Below the pieces are notes generated by a model. The model saw only the letters and a list, made by a program, of their open reading frames with translations, did not search any database and was not told the origin of the DNA. A program made the translations under genes and the position numbers. From assembly GCA_964463485.1 (NCBI GenBank), contig CAYXDO010000043.1, positions 7,194 to 71,193 of the forward strand: 64,000 bases of DNA, given 5' to 3'. Of the stretch, positions 14,987-23,131 are shown one piece after another. The DNA is from CAYXDO01 sp964463485. GTDB taxonomy: Bacteria; Myxococcota; Kuafuiibacteriia; Kuafuiibacteriales; Kuafuiibacteriaceae. Every line of letters begins with the position of its first letter. Position 1 is the stretch's first letter.

Positions 14987-17439
14987 GTAGATGCCTCCGG
15001 TCGCGATCGGATCGCCGCTCGAGCCGCCGCGAGCCGAACCGCGGGCATGCGAGCGGGCGCGGCAGCGATCCACTCAGCGCCTGGTAACTGAATCAGGACG
15101 CTCGGATCGGTCACCTGGCGTCCGACCAGCGCGAACGGTCCGAGCGCCTTGCCGATCAGCCAGCTCGCCACGCCTTCGTCCAAGGTCGTGAAGGGATCGG
15201 CGGCCACTGTCTCGGGAGGCAGCGCGTCTCCCGGCTCGAGCCCAAAGCTCCACGCCGTCAGCCCTGCGAGATCGACCACCATCAAGTCCACTTCGGCCTG
15301 AACACGCGACCACATCGCCGCGGCCCTCGGAACCGAAATCAACGCGCCCACGCGAGGCCGACCGCGGCCCCCAAGGACCTCCGCCGAGACCTCGTCGATG
15401 ATCGCTCGCGCTCGCTGGACCTCCCGCGGGTCCGACACGAACGGCACTAGAATTTCGTCACGGACCGAATGCCCGGCCGCTACCCGGATCGAGAGCGCCT
15501 CGCAGATCGCTCGCACCTGCGCTCTGAACACGCCGGGCTCGTGCAACAAAAATCGAACTCCGCACCAGCCGGCGGACGGAGATCGGGTGAGCTTCTCGGC
15601 GCGCGCGATCGCGACCTCCACCGGCACTTCGAGCAACGCCGCCGCGCCGCCGTGATCCTCGTTCGCGGCCAGCAGTCGGGCCACCGGCGCGTCCGAGAGG
15701 CCGAACGCGACCGGGCCGCCTGCAAGCGACAGCGCCTGCGCGTATCGCTCTCGCGCTTCGATTCGAAAGCGATCGAGCATCGCGGCTTTCGTAGGCTCGT
15801 CGGTGGCCAGCAGGTGCGCTTTGAGCGCGTCGGACGCCGGAGTCCGAGCCAAGAAAGCCGAGCTGTGCAGCCAGCCCACTCCGCGGGCCCCGAGGCCGTG
15901 GCCGTGCTCTACGTCCTCGAGCGACGTGGCCAGCGAACGAATGCCCATGCCGAAGGCCGCGGCGTCCGCGAACGACAACAGCTCCTCGAGCTCCGTCGAC
16001 CGTTCGATCGCCGCAACCGACTCTCCCAGAAGCACTTCACCGGTAGCAGCTTCGATCGAGATCATCTCGCCTTCACGCGTCACGTGTCCGCGACCGCGAA
16101 GTGTCTTCGACGCCGGATCAATCCCGAGCTCGAATGCGCCGACGATCGCTGGCCGGCCAAGCGATCGCGCCACGACCGCGGCGTGAGACGTGAGCCCTCC
16201 GATCGCAGTGACGACCGCACGCGATGCGCGAATGGCAGGCACGTCCTCGGCGATGGTCTCGCGAGTTACGTAGATCACGGCTTCACCGCGTCGGCCGCGC
16301 GCCTCCGCCTCGGCCGCGGACATGACGAGCGCTCCGCTCGCCGATCCCGGAGAGGCGGGCAGTCCTTTGCCTAGCAACGTTCGATTCACGGGCGACACTG
16401 CCGTTCGAACGACCGACTCGACGACCTGCGCGTTCACGGCCTCGAGCGCGCTCGCCTCTGGGATCACGCGCGCACGCACCAGCTCGACCACCGCTCGAAC
16501 CAGCGCCAACCCCTTCATCTCGAGCGGCGCTGCATCGAGCACCACGAGGCGGCCGCGCTCCAACACGAAATCCACGCGGGCCGGACGTCCCAGGCGCGCC
16601 TCGACGGTTCGGACGATCGCCTCGAGGCGCACCACGTCGAGCTCCGGCGGAGCCGTGAGCGGCACGGATGGGCGCCCCCCAGGGCCCCATTCATCGCCCA
16701 ACGACTCCATGAAGAACGCACCCGAGAGACGTCGCTCTCCAGTGTCCGGATCGTGGCTGCTCGCGTGGCCACACCCGCTGCGCGAGTCGGCGTTGCCGAA
16801 CACGACCTCGCTCACCAAAGCCGGAGCACCAACGATGTCGATCACCTGCGCGAGCTGCTCGAGAGGCTCCTCACGAATGTCTGCTGCCAACGCCGCGCGG
16901 CCCTTGGCCACCAGGCTCGCGAGCGAGCGGACCTCGAGCTCCGACGCGCTGACCGCACCCGCCTCGCGCAGCGACTCGGCAAGGAGCTGAGACCATGGCT
17001 CAGCGATGAACGCTTTGGTCCGATGCGCCGCAAGTGACGAGACGAAACGCCGCTCGAGCTCCAGATGAAACCGACGAGGCTCGAGCGCGCCGAGGCCAGG
17101 CGAGGCGCCTACACAAAGCACCGGGCGGCCAGCGGCCGGTCGCACCGCAAGCAACAGCAGCCGGCTCGGATCGCCAAGTCGGAGGCCCACCCGCGCTTCG
17201 AGCTCGTGCACCGCTCGATCGAGCTGCTCCAGACGATCGGGCGCCTTCCAGTCGGCCTCCGAGACGAAAAAACCGTCAGGAGCGTCCAGTCCTTGACGAA
17301 ACAGCGCAGCACGACGCGCGACCAACGCGCCGACGATCGAGACGTCGGCCGCTGGCTCGGATCGAATCGACAGCATCTTCAGGATCCCAACGAGCGCCGC
17401 TCCGAGAGCGGGGCGCACCCAAACAAGCGCCGCTACCAC
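14983..17439 (-). CDS. Degenerate pyruvate phosphate dikinase-like / PEP-utilizing protein
   Basis: An 818-residue protein with the three-part layout of PPDK. First is an ATP-grasp region, where the PPDK motif 'SGSGvaFtRdPsTGe' appears as SRSGCGHASSHDPDTGER. Second is a phosphohistidine domain with an apparently intact catalytic His (GGLTSHAAVVARSLGRPA). Third is a TIM-barrel PEP-binding region. In the third part, conserved PPDK elements are altered: 'GIGLCRTEHMF' reads GVGWLHSSAFL, and 'GTNDLTQ' reads VDLAGLTAWSFG. Catalysis with PEP or pyruvate therefore looks lost, while the swivelling His domain is kept. Start GTG 17439 has AGGA 8 nt upstream. It heads an operon with two lipoproteins, an unusual context for a PPDK. 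Alternative: a phosphotransfer-linked regulatory protein. Confidence 0.78.
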   Translation of the reverse strand: MVAALVWVRPALGAALVGILKMLSIRSEPAADVSIVGALVARRAALFRQGLDAPDGFFVSEADWKAPDRLEQLDRAVHELEARVGLRLGDPSRLLLLAVRPAAGRPVLCVGASPGLGALEPRRFHLELERRFVSSLAAHRTKAFIAEPWSQLLAESLREAGAVSASELEVRSLASLVAKGRAALAADIREEPLEQLAQVIDIVGAPALVSEVVFGNADSRSGCGHASSHDPDTGERRLSGAFFMESLGDEWGPGGRPSVPLTAPPELDVVRLEAIVRTVEARLGRPARVDFVLERGRLVVLDAAPLEMKGLALVRAVVELVRARVIPEASALEAVNAQVVESVVRTAVSPVNRTLLGKGLPASPGSASGALVMSAAEAEARGRRGEAVIYVTRETIAEDVPAIRASRAVVTAIGGLTSHAAVVARSLGRPAIVGAFELGIDPASKTLRGRGHVTREGEMISIEAATGEVLLGESVAAIERSTELEELLSFADAAAFGMGIRSLATSLEDVEHGHGLGARGVGWLHSSAFLARTPASDALKAHLLATDEPTKAAMLDRFRIEARERYAQALSLAGGPVAFGLSDAPVARLLAANEDHGGAAALLEVPVEVAIARAEKLTRSPSAGWCGVRFLLHEPGVFRAQVRAICEALSIRVAAGHSVRDEILVPFVSDPREVQRARAIIDEVSAEVLGGRGRPRVGALISVPRAAAMWSRVQAEVDLMVVDLAGLTAWSFGLEPGDALPPETVAADPFTTLDEGVASWLIGKALGPFALVGRQVTDPSVLIQLPGAEWIAAAPARMPAVRLAAARAAIRSRPEAST

Positions 17440-17519
17440 TTCGTCGATCCTGGGTCAATGTTGACAGGGGGTAATTACCACCATTTACGCCGGCCGTGTG
17501 CGCTTACGATTGGGTCGCT

Positions 17520-17777
17520 GTGAGCAAGAATCCTGGAACCGCTGCGGTCCTCTCGTTTCTGATTCCGGGCGTTGGGCAAATCTACAACGGCCAATTCCTG
17601 TGGGCACTCTTCTGGTTGATCGTCACCCCTGGAATGTGGGTGGGGACGGGCGGGTTGCTCGGGTGGGTCTGTCACTTCTTGGCGGCGTGGCTCGCGTACC
17701 GAGCGGCAAAGAGGATAGACTCGTGTTCGAAGTCGTTCGACAAGCGCGAGCGCGAGGAGATCGCGAGCGCCTTGTAG
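17520..17777 (+). CDS. Small TM2-type membrane protein
   Basis: An 85-residue protein reading from GTG 17520 as VSKNPGTAAVLSFLIPGVGQ, the TM2/DUF5683-style opening with a conserved GxGQxYNG motif (GVGQIYNGQ). Two hydrophobic helices follow (FLWALFWLIVTPGMWVG and GGLLGWVCHFLAAWLAYR), then a short charged cytoplasmic tail. The frame opens further upstream, at 17496, with no conserved residues added. The family is of unknown function, common in envelope contexts. Confidence 0.75.
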   Translation: MSKNPGTAAVLSFLIPGVGQIYNGQFLWALFWLIVTPGMWVGTGGLLGWVCHFLAAWLAYRAAKRIDSCSKSFDKREREEIASAL

Positions 17778-17794
17778 GCGGCCGGAGGTGAATC

Positions 17795-18172
17795 ATGCCC
17801 CAGAGGCGGCCACTGCCCAAGCGTCTGATCTCGAAGTTGCTACGCCATCCGCTAGCGTTCGGCAGCATGCTCAGCTTCACCTACCGCCTGGGCCGCAGCA
17901 GCGTGCAGCTCGCGACCGGCGCCATCGACAAGAAGGAGTTCGGGGCGGCCACCGGCGAGAACATCGGAGCCGTCAGCCTGGGCGCGGCCGGATTCCAGCT
18001 GGGTCGGATCGCCGGCGCGTCCTTTCCGGGGGCTGGCATCATCGCGCCCATCCTCGGACAGTTCGCCGGCGAGGCGCTCGGAAGTCGCCTGGGCCGCGCG
18101 GCGGCTGAGAAGATTCAGGTTCGCGGCGGTCACCGAGACCCGGACCTGCACCTCCCCAAGAAGACCCTCTAG
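17795..18172 (+). CDS. Small Gly/Ala-rich hypothetical protein with glycine-zipper-like region
   Basis: A 125-residue protein starting ATG 17795 behind a good ribosome binding site (GGAGGTGAATC-ATG). The middle, GAAGFQLGRIAGASFPGAG followed by GQFAGEALGSRLGRAAAE, has glycine-zipper-like spacing that could pack in or on a membrane. No known family recognised. It lies 17 nt after the TM2-type gene and may be cotranscribed with it. Confidence 0.6.
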   Translation: MPQRRPLPKRLISKLLRHPLAFGSMLSFTYRLGRSSVQLATGAIDKKEFGAATGENIGAVSLGAAGFQLGRIAGASFPGAGIIAPILGQFAGEALGSRLGRAAAEKIQVRGGHRDPDLHLPKKTL

Positions 18173-18235
18173 CGAACATGGTCGCAGCCAAAGCGTAGCG
18201 TCACGCCGCGCGCGGCTGACTCTAGCCCTGAACAC

Positions 18236-19285
18236 ATGTATAGCTCGGCGATGCCTCCGAGCCCGCCTCGGCTTCGTCACGTCTCCAATCCGCCGAACCG
18301 GTTTCACGAACGGAGTGTGTGCTTGGAGGAGGCCCCGCCGGAGCTTCGGCCGACGATCTTCGAGGAGTCACCGCGTGAGATTCTGAGCGAGAACGACAGC
18401 CCCGACATCCCGTTCCGGTACAGCCTCAACCCATACCGCGGGTGCGGGCACGCGTGCGCTTATTGTTACGCTCGGCCCACTCATGAGTACCTCGATCTCG
18501 GCGCCGGAACGGATTTCGATACTCGTCTGGTGGTCAAACCTGAAGCGCCGCGGTTGCTCGAGCAAACTTTCGCTCGCAAGAGTTGGGCGGGTGAGTTGAT
18601 CGCGTTCTCCGGCAATACCGATGCGTATCAGCCCATCGAAGCTCGCTACGGGCTGACCCGGGCGTGTTTGGAGGTCTGCGCACGCTTCCGAAATCCGGTC
18701 GGAGTCATCACGAAGAGCGCGCTGATCGAGCGCGACGTCGACGTGCTCGCGGAGATGAGTGCGACATCTTTCGCGTCGGTCACGATCAGCGTGCCATTCT
18801 GGAACGAGGGCAACGCTCGACGGGTCGAGCCAGGAGCGCCCACGCCGAAGCGTCGGATCGCCGCGATTCGAGTCCTGGCCGAGTCTGGGCTTCGGGTCGG
18901 TGTGAATGTCGCACCCATCATCCCTGGCCTCAACGACCACGAGGCCCCGGTGATCCTGGAGGCCGCGAGGGAGGCCGGAGCTCAGTATTTCGGGCGCATC
19001 CTGGTGCGCCTCCCGAGCTCGGTGCGACCCGTCTTCGAAGAGAGGATTTCGCTCGCCTTTCCAGACCGCGCCAAGCGGATCCTCGCGTCGATCGAGGATT
19101 GCCGCGGAGGTCAGCGCAACGACCCCCGATTCCATCATCGGATGAGCGGCGAAGGCGAGCGCTGGCGGGCCATCGAGACTTTGATCGACGCCACGGCGAA
19201 GCGGCTTGGGTACGTGGATCGTCCCGAGCCGCCCCGGCCGAGCGCGTTCCGGCGTCCCACGACCCAGATCGAGCTCTTCGGGTGA
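18236..19285 (+). CDS. PA0069-family radical SAM protein (SplB-like)
   Basis: A 349-residue protein with the radical SAM Cys motif GCGHACAYCYAR (CxxxCxxC) at about residues 69-80, preceded by RYSLNPYRG. This is the arrangement of the PA0069/spore-photoproduct-lyase-like family. Further family blocks are EYLDLGAGTDFD, FSGNTDAYQPIE, VGVITKSAL and NVAPIIPGLND. The 4Fe-4S cluster would cleave SAM to a deoxyadenosyl radical; the substrate of this family is unknown. A second in-frame ATG (residue 6) is possible. A terminator-like hairpin shared with the convergent tRNA unit follows about 30 nt downstream. Confidence 0.9.
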   Translation: MYSSAMPPSPPRLRHVSNPPNRFHERSVCLEEAPPELRPTIFEESPREILSENDSPDIPFRYSLNPYRGCGHACAYCYARPTHEYLDLGAGTDFDTRLVVKPEAPRLLEQTFARKSWAGELIAFSGNTDAYQPIEARYGLTRACLEVCARFRNPVGVITKSALIERDVDVLAEMSATSFASVTISVPFWNEGNARRVEPGAPTPKRRIAAIRVLAESGLRVGVNVAPIIPGLNDHEAPVILEAAREAGAQYFGRILVRLPSSVRPVFEERISLAFPDRAKRILASIEDCRGGQRNDPRFHHRMSGEGERWRAIETLIDATAKRLGYVDRPEPPRPSAFRRPTTQIELFG

Positions 19286-19318
19286 GCGGGCCGATTGATC
19301 GGGCCGACTGAGCTGGAA

Positions 19319-19363
19319 ATACGAAAGCCCAGCCAAGCGCTACGATTGACTGGGCTTTCGTAT
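19319..19363. terminator. Bidirectional terminator-like hairpin
   Basis: The 14-bp arms ATACGAAAGCCCAG (19319-19332) and CTGGGCTTTCGTAT (19350-19363) are perfect complements around a 17-nt loop. It lies between the radical SAM gene (plus) and the 3' end of tRNA-Lys (minus), where both convergent transcripts need to end. The A-rich and T-rich outer edges are typical of tRNA-operon terminators, although the U-run is short. Confidence 0.75.
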
Positions 19364-19435
19364 GAGGGCGGAGGGACTTGAACCCGCAACCTATGGATTA
19401 AGAGTCCATTGCTCTACCAATTGAGCTACGCCCCC
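19363..19435 (-). tRNA. tRNA-Lys (CTT)
   Basis: On the minus strand the sequence folds as a 73-nt cloverleaf: acceptor GGGGGCG/CGCCCTC with one G-U pair, D arm GCTCAATTGGTAGAGC, and anticodon arm ATGGA-CTCTTAA-TCCAT giving anticodon CTT. The T loop is TTCAAGT. The discriminator is A and CCA is not encoded. The T stem contains one mismatch (C-U). Confidence 0.95.
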
Positions 19436-19503
19436 TGGGCGTTCAAGACCGGACGCTTGAATCACATTCCTTCGTCCAGCGCAAGAAGAACTGCTTCTTT
19501 CAG

Positions 19504-19577
19504 GGTGCCCAACGGGGCTTGAACCCGCGACCTTCGGAGCCACAATCCGGCGCTCTACCAACTGAGCTATGGGCACC
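19504..19577 (-). tRNA. tRNA-His (GTG)
   Basis: The minus strand begins with the extra G-1 typical of tRNA-His, then acceptor GTGCCCA/TGGGCAC and discriminator C. The anticodon loop TTGTGGC gives anticodon GTG. The first anticodon-stem pair is a C-A mismatch; the other stems pair well. CCA is not encoded. Confidence 0.95.
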
Positions 19578-19659
19578 AACCCGGTTCGTTGTTGGCACAG
19601 TTGCCCTTCGTTGCCAAGTCGTTCGAGCGCGCTCGGCGCGCGTCTTCGAAACGCGTGCC

Positions 19660-20927
19660 TCAGCGCCGAGGAACTCTCCGCACCCTCCCGAGGCCGGCGA
19701 GGAGAAGGAGGAAAAGGCCGATCCGGGGAGACGACCGGGGGGACGACTTGGCGCTCGAGCCGTTGCAGCCGCAGCCACCGCCGATCGTCGCTGCGACCGG
19801 AGACACGCCTAGCTCCGCGCGTGCGTCCGGGCCACCGCCCGAATCGGCTTCCTGGATGCGGCCGTCTACCGAAACCGCGTCGGCTGGGGCGGTGGCGTCG
19901 GCTGCGGTCGCGTCGGCTGCGGTCGCGTCGGCTGCGGTCGCGTCGGCTGNNNNNNNNNNNNNNNNNNNNNNNNNNNNNNNNNNNNNNNNNNNNNNNNNNN
20001 NNNNNNNNNNNNNNNNNNNNNNNNNNNNNNNNNNNNNNNNNNNNNNNNNGCGTCGGCTGCGGTCGCGTCGGCTGCGGTCGCGTCGGCTGCGGTCGCGTCG
20101 GCTGGGGCGGTCGTCGCGTCGGCGGGGACAGCCGCGTCGGCGCGGGCGTCGGGGGCGGTCGAACCGTCGAGGTCCTCGGCGTCGGTCAAACCGCCGTCTG
20201 CAACGAACCCCGAGTCGATCCCGAGATCCGGCGGGCCCGCGTCCACCCCAGAGTCTGGACTCGAAGCCAGAAGCGGAGTCCCGACGGCCTCGGGGGAGGC
20301 TTTCGCGGTGCCGTCGAGACAGCCGTAAACGACGCGAACGTACACCGGCAAACTCGGCAGCGAAGTGAGTGCGAACGTCGGGCTCGACGCGTCGACGACT
20401 CCGAAGTCGGTCGTGATCGGTGAGTCACCCTCGGACGCGCCGCTCCCTGCGTACGGGTCGCCGGAATCGAAATCATACTCGACTCGAATCGTCTCCACCG
20501 TTCGATCTTCCGGGAGCGCGGAGTCCCAACTCAGCGCGAGGCCCGCCTCGACGGCAGCCACCGCGACCGTCGACGGTCGAGCGAGCGCAGTGGCATCGAC
20601 GAAATTCGAAAAGGCGCTCTCGAGCCCCGCGGAATTGTAAGCCGTCAGGGCGAAGTAGACGTGTACACACGAGCCAACTCCGGTGAGTCGAAAACTCGGC
20701 TGAGTTGGGTCGGAGAGACCCGCGACGGGAATGTCGATCGGGGAGGGGCCTTCATTGAAAAAGACTCCGTCGAATGGCTCCGCGCCGTCGCCGTCATAGT
20801 AGAGTTTGTAGCCAGTGACCTCGGGTTCTGGGTTTGGATCCCAGGCCAGCGTAAATTCGGCCCCCCAGCTCGGAGCGGCGACGATCAGCGGAAGGACCGC
20901 AAAGAGGGACCCTGAACGCCGACTCAT
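19660..20927 (-). CDS. Secreted fibronectin-III-like protein with Ala-Asp repeats and MYXO-CTERM-like anchor (interrupted by assembly gap)
   Basis: The protein starts with a signal peptide (MSRRSGSLFAVLPLIVAAPSWGA) at 20927, followed by fibronectin type III-like domains (LAWDPNPEPEVTGYKLYYDG; FALTAYNSAGLESAFSNF). A long Asp/Ala/Pro-rich stalk then becomes an exact ADATA pentapeptide repeat that runs into the 100-N gap. Below the gap the ADATA frame resumes and continues into GGGCGCNGSS, a basic linker, the hydrophobic IGLFLLLLAGLG and the basic end RVRRVPRR with stop at 19660-19662. That tripartite tail matches MYXO-CTERM-type sorting signals of Myxococcota. A naive translation through the 100 Ns slips frame and hides this end. 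True repeat length is unknown. Confidence 0.75.
19880..20105. repeat. 15-bp tandem repeat (ADATA-coding) spanning the assembly gap
   Basis: Units of GCGGTCGCGTCGGCT repeat on both sides of the N run and encode ADATA on the minus strand. Exact identity between units on both sides explains why the assembler stopped here. The unit is a multiple of three, so copy-number change would alter stalk length without breaking frame. Confidence 0.9.
19950..20049. other. Assembly gap (100 Ns)
   Basis: Exactly 100 N characters, the usual placeholder for a gap of unknown size. It sits inside the 15-bp tandem repeat. Confidence 0.99.
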
Positions 20928-21102
20928 GGAGGAGTCATATCACACTTTTCGGCTCCTCCTTCGACCGGTGGGAGCTCGTCCGTCACCGTTCGACCCGTCG
21001 AAGCGTCCAATCGCCCTGGATCGTCCGGTTCGTTGACTCTCCCGACCCACGCTCGTACTCTCGCTCATTCGATTCTCGTACGAAGGACCCTCGTTCTCGG
21101 TC

Positions 21103-21582
21103 GTGGAGCTCGACCCCGCGAACGGCCCCTTGCTGCGACAGCTTGCCGAGCAAGCGCGGACCGCGAGGGCACACGGGCGCGCGCCCTTCATCGACCTCAC
21201 CGCGGATTGGTGCCCGCCGGCACGAGCGATCAAAGAATCGCTCGCCCATCCACTCATGACTGACGCGTTCGCGGGGACTCACGTCGTGTTGGCGAGCATC
21301 GACGACTTTTCCGAAGAGCTCCAAGCCGGCCCGTATCGATTCACCAAGATTCCGATGTTCTTGCCATTCGATGAGTCCGGGCAACCCATCGGAGATCCCA
21401 TCGACGGCGGCGCGTGGGGCGAAGACACCCCTGAGAACATGGCACGTGCGCTCCGCCCGTTCTTTCGAAGTCACGGAGCTACCTCTGTGGCACCGCCCCC
21501 CCGCCCTTCCTTGAAGTCGGCGGTGACGATGGCCGTGGCCGGGTTGGTGCTGCTAGCGCTGGCGACTTGGCTTCGCCGCTGA
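21103..21582 (+). CDS. Thioredoxin-like protein with C-terminal membrane anchor and incomplete CxxC
   Basis: A 159-residue protein. The region PFIDLTADWCPPARAIKESL matches the DsbD-gamma/thioredoxin-like 'DFTADWC..C' motif, but the second Cys is Ala (WCPPA). The family cis-Pro region appears as FTKIPMFLPFDESGQPIG. A single hydrophobic C-terminal helix (AVTMAVAGLVLLALATWLRR) suggests a tail anchor. GTG 21103 is the only usable start because an in-frame TGA lies about 60 nt upstream. With one active-site Cys it cannot run the usual dithiol exchange; a monothiol or binding role is possible. Confidence 0.65.
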   Translation: MELDPANGPLLRQLAEQARTARAHGRAPFIDLTADWCPPARAIKESLAHPLMTDAFAGTHVVLASIDDFSEELQAGPYRFTKIPMFLPFDESGQPIGDPIDGGAWGEDTPENMARALRPFFRSHGATSVAPPPRPSLKSAVTMAVAGLVLLALATWLRR

Positions 21583-21628
21583 GGCGATGGGACGGGGCAG
21601 AAACGGCGCCAAGCAGCGTCCGCGACGG

Positions 21629-22003
21629 TCAGACCTCGATGCAGTCGAGCGTGGGGTCGAGACGTCGAAGATCCTCGGCGTCGGATGTCATGACCCTGCC
21701 GCCGTGGGCTCGCGCGCACAGCGCAACCGAGGCGTCGATGACGTCGCTCGTGCGCGTGGCACCGCACAGCTGACCCGCGGCGCGAGCACGCTCGTCGTTC
21801 AGAGCTTCGATTTGGACTGCAGTCGCGAGGAGCCGAGCGAGACGACTTTAGCGGCGACCGTCGCGCCAAACCTGCGCCACGACGCCGGCCGGCGCTACGA
21901 GCGGAACCTGCCGCTCGATTGCTCTTGCGATGCGTGTGACTGCAGCGCGATCGCCCCGTTCGAACGCGATCAGAGCGCCGGAGTCGAGCGTCAACGCCTC
22001 CAT
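21629..22003 (-). pseudogene. VapC-like PIN-domain toxin interrupted by a nonsense codon
   Basis: Reading down from ATG 22003, the frame encodes MEALTLDSGALIAFERGD and ends its first part at VAQVWRDGRR, then TAA (21848-21850). It continues in the same frame as SRLARLLATAVQIEALNDER, TSDVIDASVALCARAHGGRV and MTSDAEDLRRLDPTL to TGA at 21629. Together this is a normal ~124-residue PIN ribonuclease: Asp in LDSGAL, the TSDVIDAS acidic pair and a final TSDxxDL. Only the single codon 52 is wrong; one base change from CAA would give it. The ATG overlaps the antitoxin stop (TGATG), the usual vapBC coupling. Confidence 0.85.
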
Positions 22004-22266
22004 CAGCGAGACTTGCGACGCCGCGGACCGAGGAGCTCCCGATCGATGCGACGTTTCTCTTCGGGCGTCAGCGGACCACCCGATTCCTCGAGCATCTCGT
22101 CGAGCATCTTCTCGAGGGCCTCCAGCATCGTTTGCTGCTCTAGTGCCCGGCTCACATACGCGCTCAAGCTCGGAGCAGCGCCGGCGCGGACGGCCGCTCG
22201 GGCCCGTGACAGCACTTCGCTCGGGACCGACACGGCGATCTTCTCGGTTGTCACACCGTTCATCAT
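22003..22266 (-). CDS. Ribbon-helix-helix VapB-like antitoxin
   Basis: An 87-residue protein. The N-terminal VTTEKIAVSVPSEVLSRARA is a typical ribbon strand and helix of RHH/CopG-type antitoxins, and PSLSAYVSRALEQ is the second helix. The acidic C-terminal tail (MLDEMLEESGGPLTPEEK) would neutralise a toxin. Two adjacent ATGs (22266, 22263) can serve as start. It precedes and overlaps the broken PIN toxin by one base. It is intact, so it may survive as an orphan or cross-acting antitoxin and autoregulator. Confidence 0.82.
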   Translation of the reverse strand: MMNGVTTEKIAVSVPSEVLSRARAAVRAGAAPSLSAYVSRALEQQTMLEALEKMLDEMLEESGGPLTPEEKRRIDRELLGPRRRKSR

Positions 22267-22303
22267 ACTGCGAAGTCGACGTCTTTCGGCGAGTTTGGGT
22301 GGA

Positions 22304-22377
22304 CGCCCGGAAGAGGATTCGAACCCCTGGCCGTCGGCTTAGAAGGCCGCTGCTCTATCCGTCTGAGCTATCCGGGC
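22304..22377 (-). tRNA. tRNA-Arg (TCT)
   Basis: The minus strand shows acceptor GCCCGGA/TCCGGGC with discriminator G, D arm GCTCAGACGGATAGAGC, anticodon loop CTTCTAA (anticodon TCT) and T arm with loop TTCGAAT. CCA is not encoded. The outermost anticodon-stem pair is G-A. Confidence 0.96.
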
Positions 22378-22382
22378 TGTGA

Positions 22383-22457
<75 letters not shown>

Positions 22458-22510
22458 TGGTGCCTCGACTTTGGCGAAGCGGGCCCATCATGCCAGCAAA
22501 ATACGGACGT

Positions 22511-23131
22511 TCAAGAGACTTTTGCGGAGCTCGTCGAGATCAGCGCTTCGAGCTGGGGCCACAGAGCCCGAAGCGCTCGACCTCGGTGAGAGATCTCGTT
22601 CTTCTCGTCCATCGAAAGCTCCGCCATGGTCCGACCGTCGGGGAGCTCGAAGATCGGATCGTAGCCAAAGCCCCCCGTTCCTCGCCGCGCTCGGCCAATC
22701 TTGCCTTCGACGGTCCCTCTCACGACGAGCGATGTCGATCCCGGGCGAGCCAGCGCCATCGCACATACGAATCGCGCCGTTCTTTGCCGCTCGTCTCCGA
22801 GCTCCTTCAAGATCTTCTCGCTGCGATCGGCGTCCGAGCCCTCGACGTACCGCGCGCTCAACACCCCGGGTCGTCGATCCAGCGCATCGACCTCGAGCCC
22901 AGAGTCGTCCGCGATCACGACGCAGTCGAGCTCTTTGGCGAGGTGCTCCGCCTTCGCGATCGCGTTGGCCTCGAAGGTCTCTCCGGTCTCTGGTGGCATC
23001 ACCACGTCGGGATGGTCGAGCAAGGTCTCGACGGACGCCCGCCCGGCCACGAGGGACGAGAGCTCCTTTGCTTTGCCCGCGTTCGAGGTCGCGACGACGA
23101 GCCTCAGCTGATCCGTCCGATGCGGCTTCAT
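22511..23131 (-). CDS. rdgB: XTP/dITP diphosphatase (RdgB/HAM1)
   Basis: A 206-residue house-cleaning enzyme that hydrolyses non-canonical purine triphosphates (XTP, dITP, ITP) to monophosphates and pyrophosphate. Family hallmarks are VVATSNAGKAKEL at the N-terminus (the 'T.N.GK..E' loop), PETGETFEANAIAKAEH, VVIADDSGLEVDALDRRPGV with the catalytic Asp, GTGGFGYDPIFELPDG and a final SHRGRAL. Length is normal. Its ATG overlaps the rph stop by 4 nt (ATGA), the frequently seen rph-rdgB pairing. Confidence 0.97.
   Translation of the reverse strand: MKPHRTDQLRLVVATSNAGKAKELSSLVAGRASVETLLDHPDVVMPPETGETFEANAIAKAEHLAKELDCVVIADDSGLEVDALDRRPGVLSARYVEGSDADRSEKILKELGDERQRTARFVCAMALARPGSTSLVVRGTVEGKIGRARRGTGGFGYDPIFELPDGRTMAELSMDEKNEISHRGRALRALWPQLEALISTSSAKVS

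Noticed and set aside
19880..20105. CRISPR or intergenic satellite
   Set aside because: The 15-bp unit is in frame and encodes ADATA within a secreted protein.
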